Of a stretch of 64,000 nt of DNA, positions 43,101 through 51,717 are shown piece by piece. This DNA comes from Pseudomarimonas arenosa (GTDB lineage: Bacteria; Pseudomonadota; Gammaproteobacteria; Xanthomonadales; Xanthomonadaceae). Within the stretch, counting starts at the first letter, position 1. Every line of letters starts with the position of its first letter. Below the pieces are notes generated by a model that worked only from the letters and a program-made list of their open reading frames with translations, did not search any database and had not been told where the DNA came from. Both the position numbers and the translations under genes were made by a program. The stretch spans positions 49,206-113,205 of the forward strand of contig NZ_JACYTR010000012.1 in assembly GCF_014841215.1 (NCBI RefSeq). Reading direction: 5' to 3'.

Positions 43101-43477
43101 TTCCCGGCGCACTGGGGCAGATTCTGACCAATCTGGCGCAAAACGCGGTACTGCATGCGTTTTCCGGGCGTGACGCCGGCCTGATGCAGATCAAGGTGGT
43201 GAAGGTAGATGATAAGAACATCGAGCTGCGCTTCAGCGACAACGGCATCGGCATCGCCGACGAGCACCTGAAGCACATCTTCGAGCCGTTCTATACCACC
43301 CGCCGCGATCAAGGTGGCACCGGCCTTGGACTGCACATCGTGCACAATCTGGTCAAGCAGGTGCTGGCCGGGCGTGTCACGGTGTCGAGCGAGCTCGGCA
43401 AGGGCACCGAGTTCGTGATCGAGTTGCCGACCGTTGCCCCGCACAGCGAGTCCCTTTCGGAGCCGAGCCATGGCTGA
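40145..43477 (+). CDS. Propeller-type membrane sensor histidine kinase
   Basis: The 1110-residue protein has a signal peptide (CRALLGCLLLAPAWLLAAEV), about twelve short two-component-regulator propeller repeats (e.g. HGFVWIGTQDGLNRFDG, GELWVGSDAGLSRY; residues 30-680), a Y_Y_Y domain (YRLDGFDTEWVKLE...YRLRIKAESGW), a transmembrane helix (VLWVLLSVGVILGLL), a coiled coil and a HisKA/HATPase pair: LSALGGLVASVAHEVNTPLG (phospho-His in AHE), LTNLAQNAVLHAF, FSDNGIGI and GGTGLGLHIVHNL. It senses a periplasmic signal. There is no receiver domain and none encoded next to it. The next gene overlaps by eight bases. GTG start. Confidence 0.93.
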   Translation: MIRAGGLAAKMCRALLGCLLLAPAWLLAAEVAGPSMARFIRLDSRSGLSQDTPLALVQDRHGFVWIGTQDGLNRFDGQQVRVLRAEPDQPGGLKSSWITALVYDRQQRLWVGSHRGVHRYDEAQDRFQHYDLAPGHSGGDTIYTLYLDVQGELWVGSDAGLSRYQRDSDTFTTYSATGETLADFGAGQVRAIVRHGEDLWVGTTAGLFRFNIELEQFNAVDSLGSLVINALSVDRSGVLWVGSDQQGLLRFAPDRAEAQKVELEHPRVHALLLDSSGSLWVGGEQAAYRLRPERPLTQPIERYAHRERDPFSIGRGRVPSFLEARDGSFWIGAWEGGVSWTDARFNTVRSLTLENQGLGALSDPRVLAVASEGENFWLGTADAVARYEPGSGELQPLPSTRGMFTFTLLVRPDALWIGSGLGVYRFDRQTEQLSRQDLHPDVNQARIRRMMLDGDRLWVFAELAGLYVFDLSSGELIQRHRFVGNVYYINRLDQERVLATASDGLHWFSRDGRQRLHQQEIGNGSGLQRLPAPISGYVRDSRGRLWLASYGAGGFEMREPRAGDAASAEFHPIPALQSLSNQGVNSLQVDAQDRLWLATDRGISLFDPALDEVRNLDDVDGALVRGYYFSASAQAPAGLLAFGSKEGLSLLDTRDSIEHVRPPSPLLTGVSISNQWQQVQSRMPESVLPQAPFLLDQIGLRPGMGRSIGFRFASPAYTEGRRLRYLYRLDGFDTEWVKLEVGRRETGYTNLPPGDYRLRIKAESGWGERSAETAVSFNIAPYWWQTWWSRVLWVLLSVGVILGLLRWRMARLRAVRVLLEQQVRERTLDLERARQQAERSLRDLEVTQEELVRSEKLSALGGLVASVAHEVNTPLGVALTANSHLGDRVRQLEKAYLGGQMARSDLSRYIDAAKEGADMIQRNLERAAGLISSFKRVSADRSSDERRRFDLAQVLDELLQSLKLLWKRRSIVLEIDCPPGIQMDSFPGALGQILTNLAQNAVLHAFSGRDAGLMQIKVVKVDDKNIELRFSDNGIGIADEHLKHIFEPFYTTRRDQGGTGLGLHIVHNLVKQVLAGRVTVSSELGKGTEFVIELPTVAPHSESLSEPSHG

Positions 43478-44717
43478 GGGATTGCATGAAATCAGAGTCA
43501 GCGTGCAGGGCTTGAAGCTGGGCATGTTCGTCTGTCGACTCGATCGCCCCTGGCTGGAGGCCAAGGTGCTGATGCAGGGTCTGATGGTTGCCGACGAGGC
43601 AACCCTGCGCCATCTGCAGCAGGTCTGCCGCTATGTCTATGTCGATATCTTGCGCGGCGAGGCGCCGGATCTGCGCTACGTTGAGTACGGCGAGTCCGAC
43701 CTGGTGCAGAACGAGCGCGGCAAGCAGGAGGTGGCGGCGCTACGCAAGACCACCTGGGAAGTGCAACAAAGTGTTGCGCAGGAGCAGAAGCAGGCCGAAC
43801 AGGCGTTTGTCGATGCCCAATCCAGTGTCGATCAGATGATGCTCGATCTGCAGCAGGGCAATCGGCTCGATCTGAAGAAGTTGCGGCATGGTGTCACCGC
43901 CATGGTCGATTCCATTCTGCGCAATCCTTCGGCCTTGATCTGGGTGCGCGAGATTCGGCGCAGCAACGAGTACGCCTATCAACACGCCATGGGCTGCGCG
44001 ATCTGGGCCGCCAGCTTTGGCCGCCACCTCGGCCTTGAGCGTGAAGAGCTGCATAACCTGGCCTTGGGTGGCTTGCTGTCTGATGTCGGCAAGACCCGCC
44101 TGCCGATGGACCTGCTCTCCAAGCCGCCACCGCTGACCGAGCAGGAGGCCAAATTGGTGCGTGCCCATGTACGGCACAGCCTGGATATCGTGGAATCGAT
44201 CCCCGGCCTGCATCCGAAAGTGATCGAGATGGTCGCCACCCACCATGAGCGTCACGACGGCAGCGGCTATCCGACCGGCTTGCGGGCCAGCGAAATTCCG
44301 ATCTTTGGCCGCATCATGGGTATCGTCGACAGTTATGACGCGATGACCTGCGTGCGGCCCTATGCCGAAAGCCGCGCCCCGCATCAGGCCGTGGCTGAGC
44401 TGTATACCCACCGCGGCAGTCTGTTCCAGTCCGAACTGGTCGAACAGTTCATACAGAACTGCGGCATTTATCCCACCGGATCCCTGGTCGAGCTAAGCAA
44501 TGGCGAGGTCGGTGTGATCACTGCGGTACACAGTCTCAAGCGGTTGCGCCCCTGCGTGATGGTGTTGCTGGACAGCGGCAAGCGTCCGCTGGCCAAGTTT
44601 CGTTCGGTTGATCTTGAGAAGGTGGAGCTCGATGCTGAGGGGCAGCCGCTTTCGATCCGAAGCGGACTGGCCGCCGGTGCCTATGGCATCGATCCGCACG
44701 AGTTGTTTCTCGACTGA
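43470..44717 (+). CDS. HD-GYP domain protein (DUF3391), HD changed to SD
   Basis: The 415-residue protein has an N-terminal DUF3391 domain (EIRVSVQGLKLGMFVCRLDR, residues 6-70), a coiled-coil linker and an HD-GYP domain from about residue 160: NEYAYQHAMGC (first His), GGLLSDVGKTRLP in place of LLHDxGK (Ser204 for His), VRAHVRHSLDIVES, THHERHDGSGYPTG with the GYP triad and a later VDSYDAMT Asp. HD-GYP proteins break c-di-GMP; losing the HD His should reduce or abolish this. It may be a sensor rather than an enzyme. ATG 43470 overlaps the kinase end by eight bases, and the next gene starts on its stop. Confidence 0.9.
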   Translation: MAEGLHEIRVSVQGLKLGMFVCRLDRPWLEAKVLMQGLMVADEATLRHLQQVCRYVYVDILRGEAPDLRYVEYGESDLVQNERGKQEVAALRKTTWEVQQSVAQEQKQAEQAFVDAQSSVDQMMLDLQQGNRLDLKKLRHGVTAMVDSILRNPSALIWVREIRRSNEYAYQHAMGCAIWAASFGRHLGLEREELHNLALGGLLSDVGKTRLPMDLLSKPPPLTEQEAKLVRAHVRHSLDIVESIPGLHPKVIEMVATHHERHDGSGYPTGLRASEIPIFGRIMGIVDSYDAMTCVRPYAESRAPHQAVAELYTHRGSLFQSELVEQFIQNCGIYPTGSLVELSNGEVGVITAVHSLKRLRPCVMVLLDSGKRPLAKFRSVDLEKVELDAEGQPLSIRSGLAAGAYGIDPHELFLD

Positions 44718-46045
44718 TGGCCGAACTGGGGCTGCAGGATGAACTGACCGGACTGGCCGCGCGGCGCAGCTTCATTGCCACCGTGCGTCGCCAGGTCACC
44801 CTGGCCAATGAGCACCAGCTAGTGCTCGGGCTACTGGTGATCGATATCGACGGATTCGCGTTGATCAACAGCGCCTATGGTTTTGAATTCGGCGATGCGG
44901 TGCTGCGGCATGTCGCCGAGCAATTGCGCAAGGTGACACGCAAGCGCGACTACGTCGCGCGCATCGGCGACAACCGCTTCGCGCTGTTGCTGACCCAACT
45001 GATGAACCAGGGACACGCCGAGCTGGCGGCGCAGAAAGTGCAGCGTCTGCTTGACCTGCCGTTCGAGCGTGGTGGACAGCGTTTGCGTATCGCCGTCACT
45101 GTCGGCGCTGCCCTGTGCCCCGGTCATGCCACCGAATCCGAGCACCTGCTGCGCGTTGCCGAGCGCTACCTGCACGAAGCGCGGCAGCGCGGTCTGCGTT
45201 TGCTGTTCCCGCCAGAGCAGATCGAGCTGGAAACGTTGTCGGAGTTCTGGGATATCGAGATCGAGCTGGGCGGCGCCTCGCATCGCGGCGAGCTGCAGAT
45301 GCACTACCAGCCCAAGTTGTCGCTGCGCGATCTGCGCCCGGTTGGCGCCGAGGCGCTGATGCGCTGGCAGCATCGCAGTCGTGGCATGGTGCCGCCCTCG
45401 CTGTTCATTCCGATTGCCGAGAAGACCGGGCAGATCAAGCCGCTCACCCTATGGGCGATGAATACCGCTTTGCGTCATGCCAGCGAATGGCATCATCCGG
45501 CCGGCAGCGTATCGGTGGCGGTGAATGTGCCGGCCGAGATGGTGGCGCAGCATGATCTTCCCGACCTGGTCGAGAACGCGCTCTCGCTCTGGGGGAAACC
45601 GCATGTTCAGCTGGTGCTGGAGATTACCGAGCGCTCGCTGGTAGCTGACCCGAAGCACAGTTTCAAGATCCTGTCGAGCATTCGCGACATGGGGGTTAAG
45701 ATATCGATCGACGACTTTGGTACCGGCTATTCCTGCCTGGCCTATTTCAAGGACATGCAAGTGGACGAATTGAAAATCGATCGCAGCTTCGTCGCCAATC
45801 TGCTTACCGATCGCGCAGCGGCGGACATCACCAACCTGATCATCGATCTGGCGCATCGCTTTCAGCTCTCGGTGGTGGCCGAGGGCATTGAGGATATGCC
45901 GACCCTGGAGGCGCTGAGCGCCGTCCAATGCGACGTGGCGCAAGGCTATCTGTTCGGCAAGGCGATGCGCTCGGAACGATTTGACCAATGGCTGCAGCAG
46001 GTCGGCACGCATTGGTCGGCCGATGGCACCGCTGGCGTCGAGTGA
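44717..46045 (+). CDS. Degenerate GGDEF plus intact EAL phosphodiesterase
   Basis: The 442-residue protein has a GGDEF-like domain (residues 5-165) whose signature reads GDNRF (84-88) in place of GGDEF, so cyclase activity is unlikely. The EAL domain (175-430) keeps the catalytic set: EAL (212-214), NVPAEM Asn, LEITERS Glu, IDDFGTGYSCLAY with the two Asp, DELKIDRSF Lys, VVAEGIED Glu and VAQGYLFGK Gln. It should hydrolyse c-di-GMP to pGpG. Its ATG overlaps the HD-GYP stop by one base. It lacks a membrane segment. Confidence 0.92.
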   Translation: MAELGLQDELTGLAARRSFIATVRRQVTLANEHQLVLGLLVIDIDGFALINSAYGFEFGDAVLRHVAEQLRKVTRKRDYVARIGDNRFALLLTQLMNQGHAELAAQKVQRLLDLPFERGGQRLRIAVTVGAALCPGHATESEHLLRVAERYLHEARQRGLRLLFPPEQIELETLSEFWDIEIELGGASHRGELQMHYQPKLSLRDLRPVGAEALMRWQHRSRGMVPPSLFIPIAEKTGQIKPLTLWAMNTALRHASEWHHPAGSVSVAVNVPAEMVAQHDLPDLVENALSLWGKPHVQLVLEITERSLVADPKHSFKILSSIRDMGVKISIDDFGTGYSCLAYFKDMQVDELKIDRSFVANLLTDRAAADITNLIIDLAHRFQLSVVAEGIEDMPTLEALSAVQCDVAQGYLFGKAMRSERFDQWLQQVGTHWSADGTAGVE

Positions 46046-46048
46046 ACC

Positions 46049-46972
46049 ATGCGCGCGCACGCCGACTTCGATCAGCTGCTGCAGACCATCGTCGACGATC
46101 TGGCGCCCGAGCGCGGCGCCGGTGAGCTGGCCGACTACATCGAGCCTCTGCGCCGGGTCGATCCGTTGTCCTTCGGCATGGCGCTGTGCACGGTAGAGGG
46201 CGAACTTTACTGCGCTGGCGATGCGACGCAGCGCTTCTCGATCCAGAGCGTGTCCAAGGTGCTGTCGCTGACCCTGGCCATGCAACACGGGCGGCATGAT
46301 CTTTGGCGCCGCGTGGGTCGAGAACCGTCGGGCAATCGCTTCAATTCCCTGGTGCAGCTGGAGCACGAACGCGGTATTCCGCGCAATCCGTTCATCAATG
46401 CCGGTGCCCTGGTGGTCACCGATGTCATCCTGGAGATGCTCAGCGATGCCAAGGCGACCTTGCTCGATCTGGTGCGTGGCGTCGCTGGTGCCGCCGATAT
46501 CGAATTTGATCGCGAGGTGGCGCGCGCCGAACATGAGACCGGCCATACCAATCGAGCCATGGCCTGGTTCATGAAGAGTTTTGGCAATCTGCAAGGCGAC
46601 CCCGAAGCCGTGCTGGATGCCTATTTTCACCACTGCGCCCTGTCGATGAGCTGCGTCGAGCTGGCGCGGGCCGGCGTCTATCTGGCCAACGGCGGTTGCA
46701 CGCCAGAAGGCATGTGTATGTTAAGTCCGGCGCAAACAAAGCAGGTCAATTCGCTGATGTTGACCTGCGGTGCCTACGATGCGGTGGGTGAGTTCGCGTT
46801 CAGGGTCGGGTTGCCGGCCAAGTCGGGTGTCGGCGGCGGCATCCTGGCCATCCTGCCAGGACGTTTCAGCGTGGCTGTCTGGTCGCCCGGCCTGGATCGT
46901 GCGGGAAACTCGGTGTTGGGTACGATGGCACTGGAGCAGCTGAGCTCGCGTACCGGATGGTCGATATTCTGA
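46049..46972 (+). CDS. glsA: Glutaminase
   Basis: The 307-residue protein is a serine-type glutaminase: QRFSIQSVSKVLSLTLAM has the SxxK nucleophile (Ser67, Lys70), and GREPSGNRFNSLVQLEHERG, NPFINAGALVVTDVIL, ARAGVYLANGGCTPEG, CGAYDAVGEFAFRVGLPAKS and GVGGGILAILPG are all characteristic. It converts glutamine to glutamate and ammonia in the cytoplasm. It begins only three bases after the EAL gene stop, so it is likely in the same transcript, which is unusual. Confidence 0.95.
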   Translation: MRAHADFDQLLQTIVDDLAPERGAGELADYIEPLRRVDPLSFGMALCTVEGELYCAGDATQRFSIQSVSKVLSLTLAMQHGRHDLWRRVGREPSGNRFNSLVQLEHERGIPRNPFINAGALVVTDVILEMLSDAKATLLDLVRGVAGAADIEFDREVARAEHETGHTNRAMAWFMKSFGNLQGDPEAVLDAYFHHCALSMSCVELARAGVYLANGGCTPEGMCMLSPAQTKQVNSLMLTCGAYDAVGEFAFRVGLPAKSGVGGGILAILPGRFSVAVWSPGLDRAGNSVLGTMALEQLSSRTGWSIF

Positions 46973-46979
46973 GCGCACC

Positions 46980-48683
46980 TTATTCGAAGCCAGCATCGGG
47001 CCGGCCCGCCTGATCCGCCAGTGCCAGGGCGTGCTCAAAATCGTCGGCAAATCCCAGTAGGGCCGGATGCTGATTGATATGCATCGAACCCAGCACGGCG
47101 ATCGGTTGCGGCGCTGCGCCGCTGAGAATGACCTTGATCGACGAGCGCTGGCAGCGATCGAGGAACTGGCCGATGGCGGTGGCGCCAGAGGCATCGACCA
47201 GGGGTACCTGACGCATGCGCAGGATGAACACCCGGGGCGTGTCGGGATACTGATTCAGCACATCGTCGAGTCGGTTGGCAACGGCAAAGAACAATGGGCC
47301 GGAGATGCGAAAGGCCGCCACGCCGGGCGGTAGTCGCGCCTGCTGATTGTCGCTGGGGGCACGGCTCAGATCGTCGACATCCTGCTCGACCCAGCGATGC
47401 TCGGACTCCATCGATACCACGCCGCTCATGCGATGCATGAACAGGAAGGCCGCCATCACCACACCGACTTCAATCGCCACCGTGAGATCAACTGCGACGG
47501 TGAGGGCAAACGTCACCAGCAGCACCGCCGCATCGCCCTTTGGCGACTTCAGCAGCTGGCGGAAGCGATGAATCTCACTCATGTTCCAGGCTACCATCAG
47601 CAGCACGGCGGCCAGGGCCGCCAGCGGCACGTAGCGCATCAGTGGTGCCAGCAGCAGCATGAACAGCAGCAGGAACAGCGCGTGCAGCACGCCGGCCATC
47701 GGCGTGCGTGCGCCACTGCGGATATTGGTCGCGGTGCGGGCAATGGCGCCGGTGGCCGGCAGGCCGCCGAACAGGGCCGACCCGCAATTGGCCACGCCCT
47801 GCGCCACCAGTTCGGCGTTCGAGCGATGCTTGCCACCGGTCATGCCGTCGGCGACCACCGCCGAAAGCAAGGATTCCACCCCGGCCAGAAAGGCGATGGT
47901 CAGCGAGGCCGGTAACAGCTCGGCGGTGCGATCGAATGGGATGTGTGGAAATTCAAAGCTCGGCAGCGCTGATGGGATGCTGCCAAACTGGCTACCGATC
48001 GTGGCCAGCGGCATATCGAACAGGCTGCATGCCAGCGCGCCGGCCACTACCGCGATCAGCAGGCCTGGCCAATGCGGTCGCCAGCGGCGCAGCAACACGA
48101 TCAATAGCAGGCAGGCGCCGCAGGTGATCGCCGCCCAGACATTCAGTGAAGGCAGGTGTTCGGCATACACTTCTACACGCTGGATGAACTCGCCCGGCAG
48201 CTGGGTGATCGGTAAGCCCAGGGCATCCTTGACCTGGCTCATGAAAATGCTGACCGCGATGCCGGCAGTAAACCCAGTGATCACCGGCTGCGGCATGTAC
48301 TTCATCAAGGTGCCGAGACGCAGCAGTCCGGCGGCGATCAGCATCAAGCCGGCCAACAGGGTGCACAGGATCAGGCCGCCGTAGCCGTGCTGCTGGATGA
48401 CGACGAATACGACCGGAATAAAGGCCGCGGTTGGGCCGCCGATCTGCACTCGCGATCCGCCCAGCGCCGAAATCAGAAACCCGGCAATGATGGCGGTATG
48501 CAGGCCTTTCTCCGGCGTGGTGCCCGAAGCAATGGCCAGCGCCATCGCCAGCGGCAAGGCCACCACGGCGACGGTGAGTCCGGCCAGGGCATCGGTTTTC
48601 AGGCTGTCGACGCTATAGCCACGACGCAGGGTGGTAAACAGTTTGGGAACGAACAAATGCCAGACCGGCGGGTTTGAACTCAT
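46980..48683 (-). CDS. SulP family anion transporter with STAS domain
   Basis: The protein of about 567 residues has the SulP membrane core (DALAGLTVAVVALPLAMALA, GGPTAAFIPVV, MPQPVITGFTAGIAVSIFMS) and a C-terminal STAS domain from about residue 435 (FRISGPLFFAVANRLDDVL, LRMRQVPLVDASGATAI). The expected substrates are sulfate, bicarbonate or dicarboxylates. I chose ATG 48683 (MSSNPPVWHLFVPKLF); the upstream ATG 48737 adds an Arg-rich tail that is not family-like. It converges on glsA with a seven-base gap. Confidence 0.9.
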   Translation of the reverse strand: MSSNPPVWHLFVPKLFTTLRRGYSVDSLKTDALAGLTVAVVALPLAMALAIASGTTPEKGLHTAIIAGFLISALGGSRVQIGGPTAAFIPVVFVVIQQHGYGGLILCTLLAGLMLIAAGLLRLGTLMKYMPQPVITGFTAGIAVSIFMSQVKDALGLPITQLPGEFIQRVEVYAEHLPSLNVWAAITCGACLLLIVLLRRWRPHWPGLLIAVVAGALACSLFDMPLATIGSQFGSIPSALPSFEFPHIPFDRTAELLPASLTIAFLAGVESLLSAVVADGMTGGKHRSNAELVAQGVANCGSALFGGLPATGAIARTATNIRSGARTPMAGVLHALFLLLFMLLLAPLMRYVPLAALAAVLLMVAWNMSEIHRFRQLLKSPKGDAAVLLVTFALTVAVDLTVAIEVGVVMAAFLFMHRMSGVVSMESEHRWVEQDVDDLSRAPSDNQQARLPPGVAAFRISGPLFFAVANRLDDVLNQYPDTPRVFILRMRQVPLVDASGATAIGQFLDRCQRSSIKVILSGAAPQPIAVLGSMHINQHPALLGFADDFEHALALADQAGRPDAGFE

Positions 48684-48879
48684 AGCGGTAGTGCGCCGAT
48701 ACGAACGCGGCGAAGATCGGATAACACAGCGATTCACTCCTGGCCCGCCCGATGGCGGGTGATTCGATCATCGCGCTGGCCAGGCGCGGCCGCAAGCCTG
48801 TTCAGAGCAGGGCGACGGCAGCAGGCAAGCCGTGAGCGGCAGGTCCACGGCAATGCTGGGCCTGGCCCCCCGTCGCAGG

Positions 48880-50640
48880 TCAGGCCTCGCCGGTCTGTAA
48901 TCGCCACAACGCCGCGTACTGGCCTTGGCGTGCCAGCAGCGCATCATGAGTGCCGGATTCGACAATCCGGCCCTGTTCCATCACATGGATACAGTCGGCA
49001 TGGCGCACCGTGGACAAACGGTGCGCTACCACCAGGGTGGTACGCTGACCCGCCGATTGCCGCAGCGAATGCTGGATTGCTGCCTCGGTTTCGTTGTCTA
49101 CCGCTGAGGTCGCTTCATCCAGCACCAACAGGGACAGCTGGCGATGCAGGGCGCGAGCCAGGGCGATGCGTTGACGCTGGCCGCCACTCAACTCGCTGCC
49201 GCGCTCGCCAACCGGCTGCTGATAGCCCTGCGGCAGGGTGCGGATAAAGCGATCGGCCTCCGCCGCGCGCGCCGCGGCTTCGATCCGGGCCGGCTCGGGC
49301 TCCGGGTCTCCGTAGGCGATATTGTCGGCCACACTGCCGTCGGTGAGAAAGGCATCCTGCGCCACATAGCCAATGGTTTGCCTGAGCGCGGCGGGGTCGA
49401 GCTCGGCGCAATCGATGCCATTGAACAGGACCCGGCCCTGGTCCGGCCTGGCAAAGCCCAGCAGCAATTTGATCAGGCTGGATTTGCCGCTGCCGGTGGC
49501 ACCGACCAGGGCAATGGTCTGACCAGCTGACACTTCCAGGCTGACCCGATCGACCGCCAGCACTTCGCCATAGCGCAGGCTGATGTGTTCAAAGCGCACT
49601 GCCGCTTGAGCTTGCGCCGGCAGCGCTTGCTGGCCGCGGCGCGGCGGCTCGGCATTGAGCAGATCCATCACCCGATTCACCGAGGCCATGGCGCGCTGGT
49701 AGAGATCGGTCATATCGGCCAGCCGGGTCAGTGGCCACAGCAAACGCTGGGTTAAGTAGACCAGGGCCGAGTAGCTGCCGACCCCGAGCTCGCCTTGCAG
49801 TGTCTTCCAGCCGCCATACAGCAAGGTGGCGACAAAGCCGGCCAGGATGGCCATGCGGATCACCGGGGTGATGGCGGCGGAGAAGCGGATCGCCTCGGCA
49901 TTGCGCTCGCGGTAGCGGTCGGAGGCCTCGGTCACATGGTTGAGTTCGAACGCTTCGGCGGTGTAGGCCTGAATCGTCGCCATTCCACCAAGATTGTTGT
50001 TAAGTCGATCGGATACCGTGGCCGCCGCCTCGCGCGCGGCAGCATAGCGTGGTGCCAATCGCTTCTGGAACCAGAAGGCACCGATCAGGATCAGCGGGAT
50101 CGGCAGGAAGGCCAGGGCGGCGAGATCGGCGGTGAGCAGGAAGAAGACGGCGCCGACCAGCAGGGATGACACGAACACCTGGATCAGGTCGTTGGCGCCG
50201 GTGTTGAGGAAGCGCTCGATCTGGTGCACGTCCTCATTCAACACTGCCAGCAAGCGTCCGCTGCGTGAGCGCGACACGAAGTCGGGCGGCAACTGCTGGA
50301 TATGGGCGTAGGCGGCGAGGCGCAACTCGTGCTGCAGATCCTGCGCCAGTCCACGCCAGCGCAATGCGTACAGATATTCGAAGCTGCTCTCCAGCACCCA
50401 GACCACGATGGTCAGGGCAGTCAGCACCAGCAGCTGGTGCAAGGGGTCGGGCAGGCCGAAACTAGCCAGGAAGCTATCCTGCCGATTCACCACGACATCG
50501 ACAGCCACGCCGATCAGGATCTCCGGCAGGATGTCGAACACCTTGTTCAGCACTGAATACAGACTGCCGGCCCAGATCTTGCGCCGATGCGGGCGGGCGT
50601 AGTTGAGCAGGCGGGAAAGTGGGTGCATGGGGGTTCTCAT
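48880..50640 (-). CDS. ABC exporter, fused permease and ATPase
   Basis: The protein of about 586 residues has a six-helix ABC transmembrane domain (residues 10-320; e.g. PDPLHQLLVLTALTIVVWVL) and a nucleotide-binding domain with Walker A VGATGSGKSSL, Q-loop YVAQDAF, signature ELSGGQRQR, Walker B LLVLDEATS and H-loop VAHRLST. It is a half-transporter and would act as a homodimer exporting lipid, drug or peptide. The start at 50640 (MRTPMHPLSRLLNYARPH) is family-like; the frame further upstream enters a heptamer repeat. The substrate is unknown. Confidence 0.92.
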   Translation of the reverse strand: MRTPMHPLSRLLNYARPHRRKIWAGSLYSVLNKVFDILPEILIGVAVDVVVNRQDSFLASFGLPDPLHQLLVLTALTIVVWVLESSFEYLYALRWRGLAQDLQHELRLAAYAHIQQLPPDFVSRSRSGRLLAVLNEDVHQIERFLNTGANDLIQVFVSSLLVGAVFFLLTADLAALAFLPIPLILIGAFWFQKRLAPRYAAAREAAATVSDRLNNNLGGMATIQAYTAEAFELNHVTEASDRYRERNAEAIRFSAAITPVIRMAILAGFVATLLYGGWKTLQGELGVGSYSALVYLTQRLLWPLTRLADMTDLYQRAMASVNRVMDLLNAEPPRRGQQALPAQAQAAVRFEHISLRYGEVLAVDRVSLEVSAGQTIALVGATGSGKSSLIKLLLGFARPDQGRVLFNGIDCAELDPAALRQTIGYVAQDAFLTDGSVADNIAYGDPEPEPARIEAAARAAEADRFIRTLPQGYQQPVGERGSELSGGQRQRIALARALHRQLSLLVLDEATSAVDNETEAAIQHSLRQSAGQRTTLVVAHRLSTVRHADCIHVMEQGRIVESGTHDALLARQGQYAALWRLQTGEA

Positions 50641-50751
50641 CGGCAGCCGCCGCGAGAGAATAGCGGATGGTGCATGTCGCGTGAAAATCGTGGCTGCATC
50701 CCCCTCTCCCCAACCCCTCCCCCGCCAGGGGGGAGGGGCTATGCTTGGCGA

Positions 50752-50881
50752 ATCACCCATCACCCATCACCCATCACCCATCACCCATCACCCATCACCC
50801 ATCACCCATCACCCATCACCCATCACCCATCACCCATCACCCATCACCCATCACCCATCACCCATCACCCATCACCCATCC
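50752..50881. repeat. ATCACCC heptanucleotide array, about 18 units
   Basis: ATCACCC is repeated about 18 times without visible interruption, ending 10 bases before the rluE ATG at 50891. The 7-base unit is not a multiple of three. Upstream there is a C-rich segment with CCCTCCCCCGCCAGGGGGGA. The array lies between the divergent ABC exporter and rluE genes. Confidence 0.95.
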
Positions 50882-50890
50882 CGGCTCTCC

Positions 50891-51451
50891 ATGCTTATCG
50901 CTTTCAACAAGCCGTTCAATGTGCTGTGCCAGTTCACCGATCGCAGCGATCCGCCGCGTCGGACCTTGGCCGAGTTTGGACTGCCGGCCAATGTGTACGC
51001 CGCCGGCCGCCTGGATTACGACTCCGAGGGCTTGCTGCTGCTGACCGATGAGGGGGGGCTGGCGCATCGCCTGACCGATCCGAAGCACAAGATCGAAAAG
51101 ACCTATTGGGTGCAGGTCGAGGGGGCGCCTTCTTCTGAACAGATCGATTCGCTGCGACGTGGCGTGCAGCTGAAAGATGGAATGACGCGGCCGGCCCAGG
51201 CGCGGCCGATGGAGGTGCCGGCACTGTGGCCGCGCGATCCGCCGGTGCGTTTTCGCAAGTCGGTGCCCGACGCCTGGTTGGAAATGCGCATCGCCGAGGG
51301 TCGCAATCGGCAGGTGCGCCGGATGACTGCGGCGGTTGGGCTGCCGACCCTGCGACTGGTGCGGGTGGCGATTGGCGACTGGGTGCTGGATGAGTTGCAG
51401 CCAGGCCGTTGGCGATCGGTCGTCTCCTTGCCAGGGCGGCCGCGGTGCTGA
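50891..51451 (+). CDS. rluE: 23S rRNA pseudouridine synthase RluE-type
   Basis: The 186-residue protein has the RsuA/RluB/E/F core: FNKPFNVLCQFTDRSDPPRR, the catalytic motif AAGRLDYDSEGLLLLTDEG (Asp42), KTYWVQVEGAPS and MRIAEGRNRQVRRMTAAVGL. It lacks an N-terminal S4 domain, as RluE does. It would modify one uridine of 23S rRNA. The ATG comes 10 bases after the heptamer array, which therefore occupies its 5' leader or promoter; no ribosome site other than GGCTCTCC is visible. Confidence 0.9.
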   Translation: MLIAFNKPFNVLCQFTDRSDPPRRTLAEFGLPANVYAAGRLDYDSEGLLLLTDEGGLAHRLTDPKHKIEKTYWVQVEGAPSSEQIDSLRRGVQLKDGMTRPAQARPMEVPALWPRDPPVRFRKSVPDAWLEMRIAEGRNRQVRRMTAAVGLPTLRLVRVAIGDWVLDELQPGRWRSVVSLPGRPRC

Positions 51452-51717
51452 TCGCGGCCAGCCGCTCGGGTTCGCTGGCGAAGTCATCACGATCAGCATA
51501 TTTGGCAGGCTGCTGAGACTCCACCTGTAACTCGTTGATCCTACGCGCCAAACAACTTGTTTGTTCAACGACAGCGGTACGCCGCAGGCGTTCTGACGGC
51601 TGTTAGCGTCTTGATGCCCCGCTCACTCGGCCGTCACCCAGGCTTCGCATAGAATCCGCGCCCACTCGGCGCGCTGTATGCCGCGCTCTGACTTCCCTGC
51701 TTAACCGGAGAGCGTCC

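Noticed and set aside
46049..46972. Glutaminase as beta-lactamase-like enzyme (SxxK motif)
   Set aside because: All flanking motifs are those of GlsA glutaminases, including NPFINAGA and the C-terminal GGGILAILPG.
50603..50890. N-terminal extension of RluE through the heptamer array (ITHHPSP peptide repeats)
   Set aside because: RluE homologues start at the ATG at 50891; the extension is only the translated array. It stays relevant to the slippage idea but is not annotated as protein.
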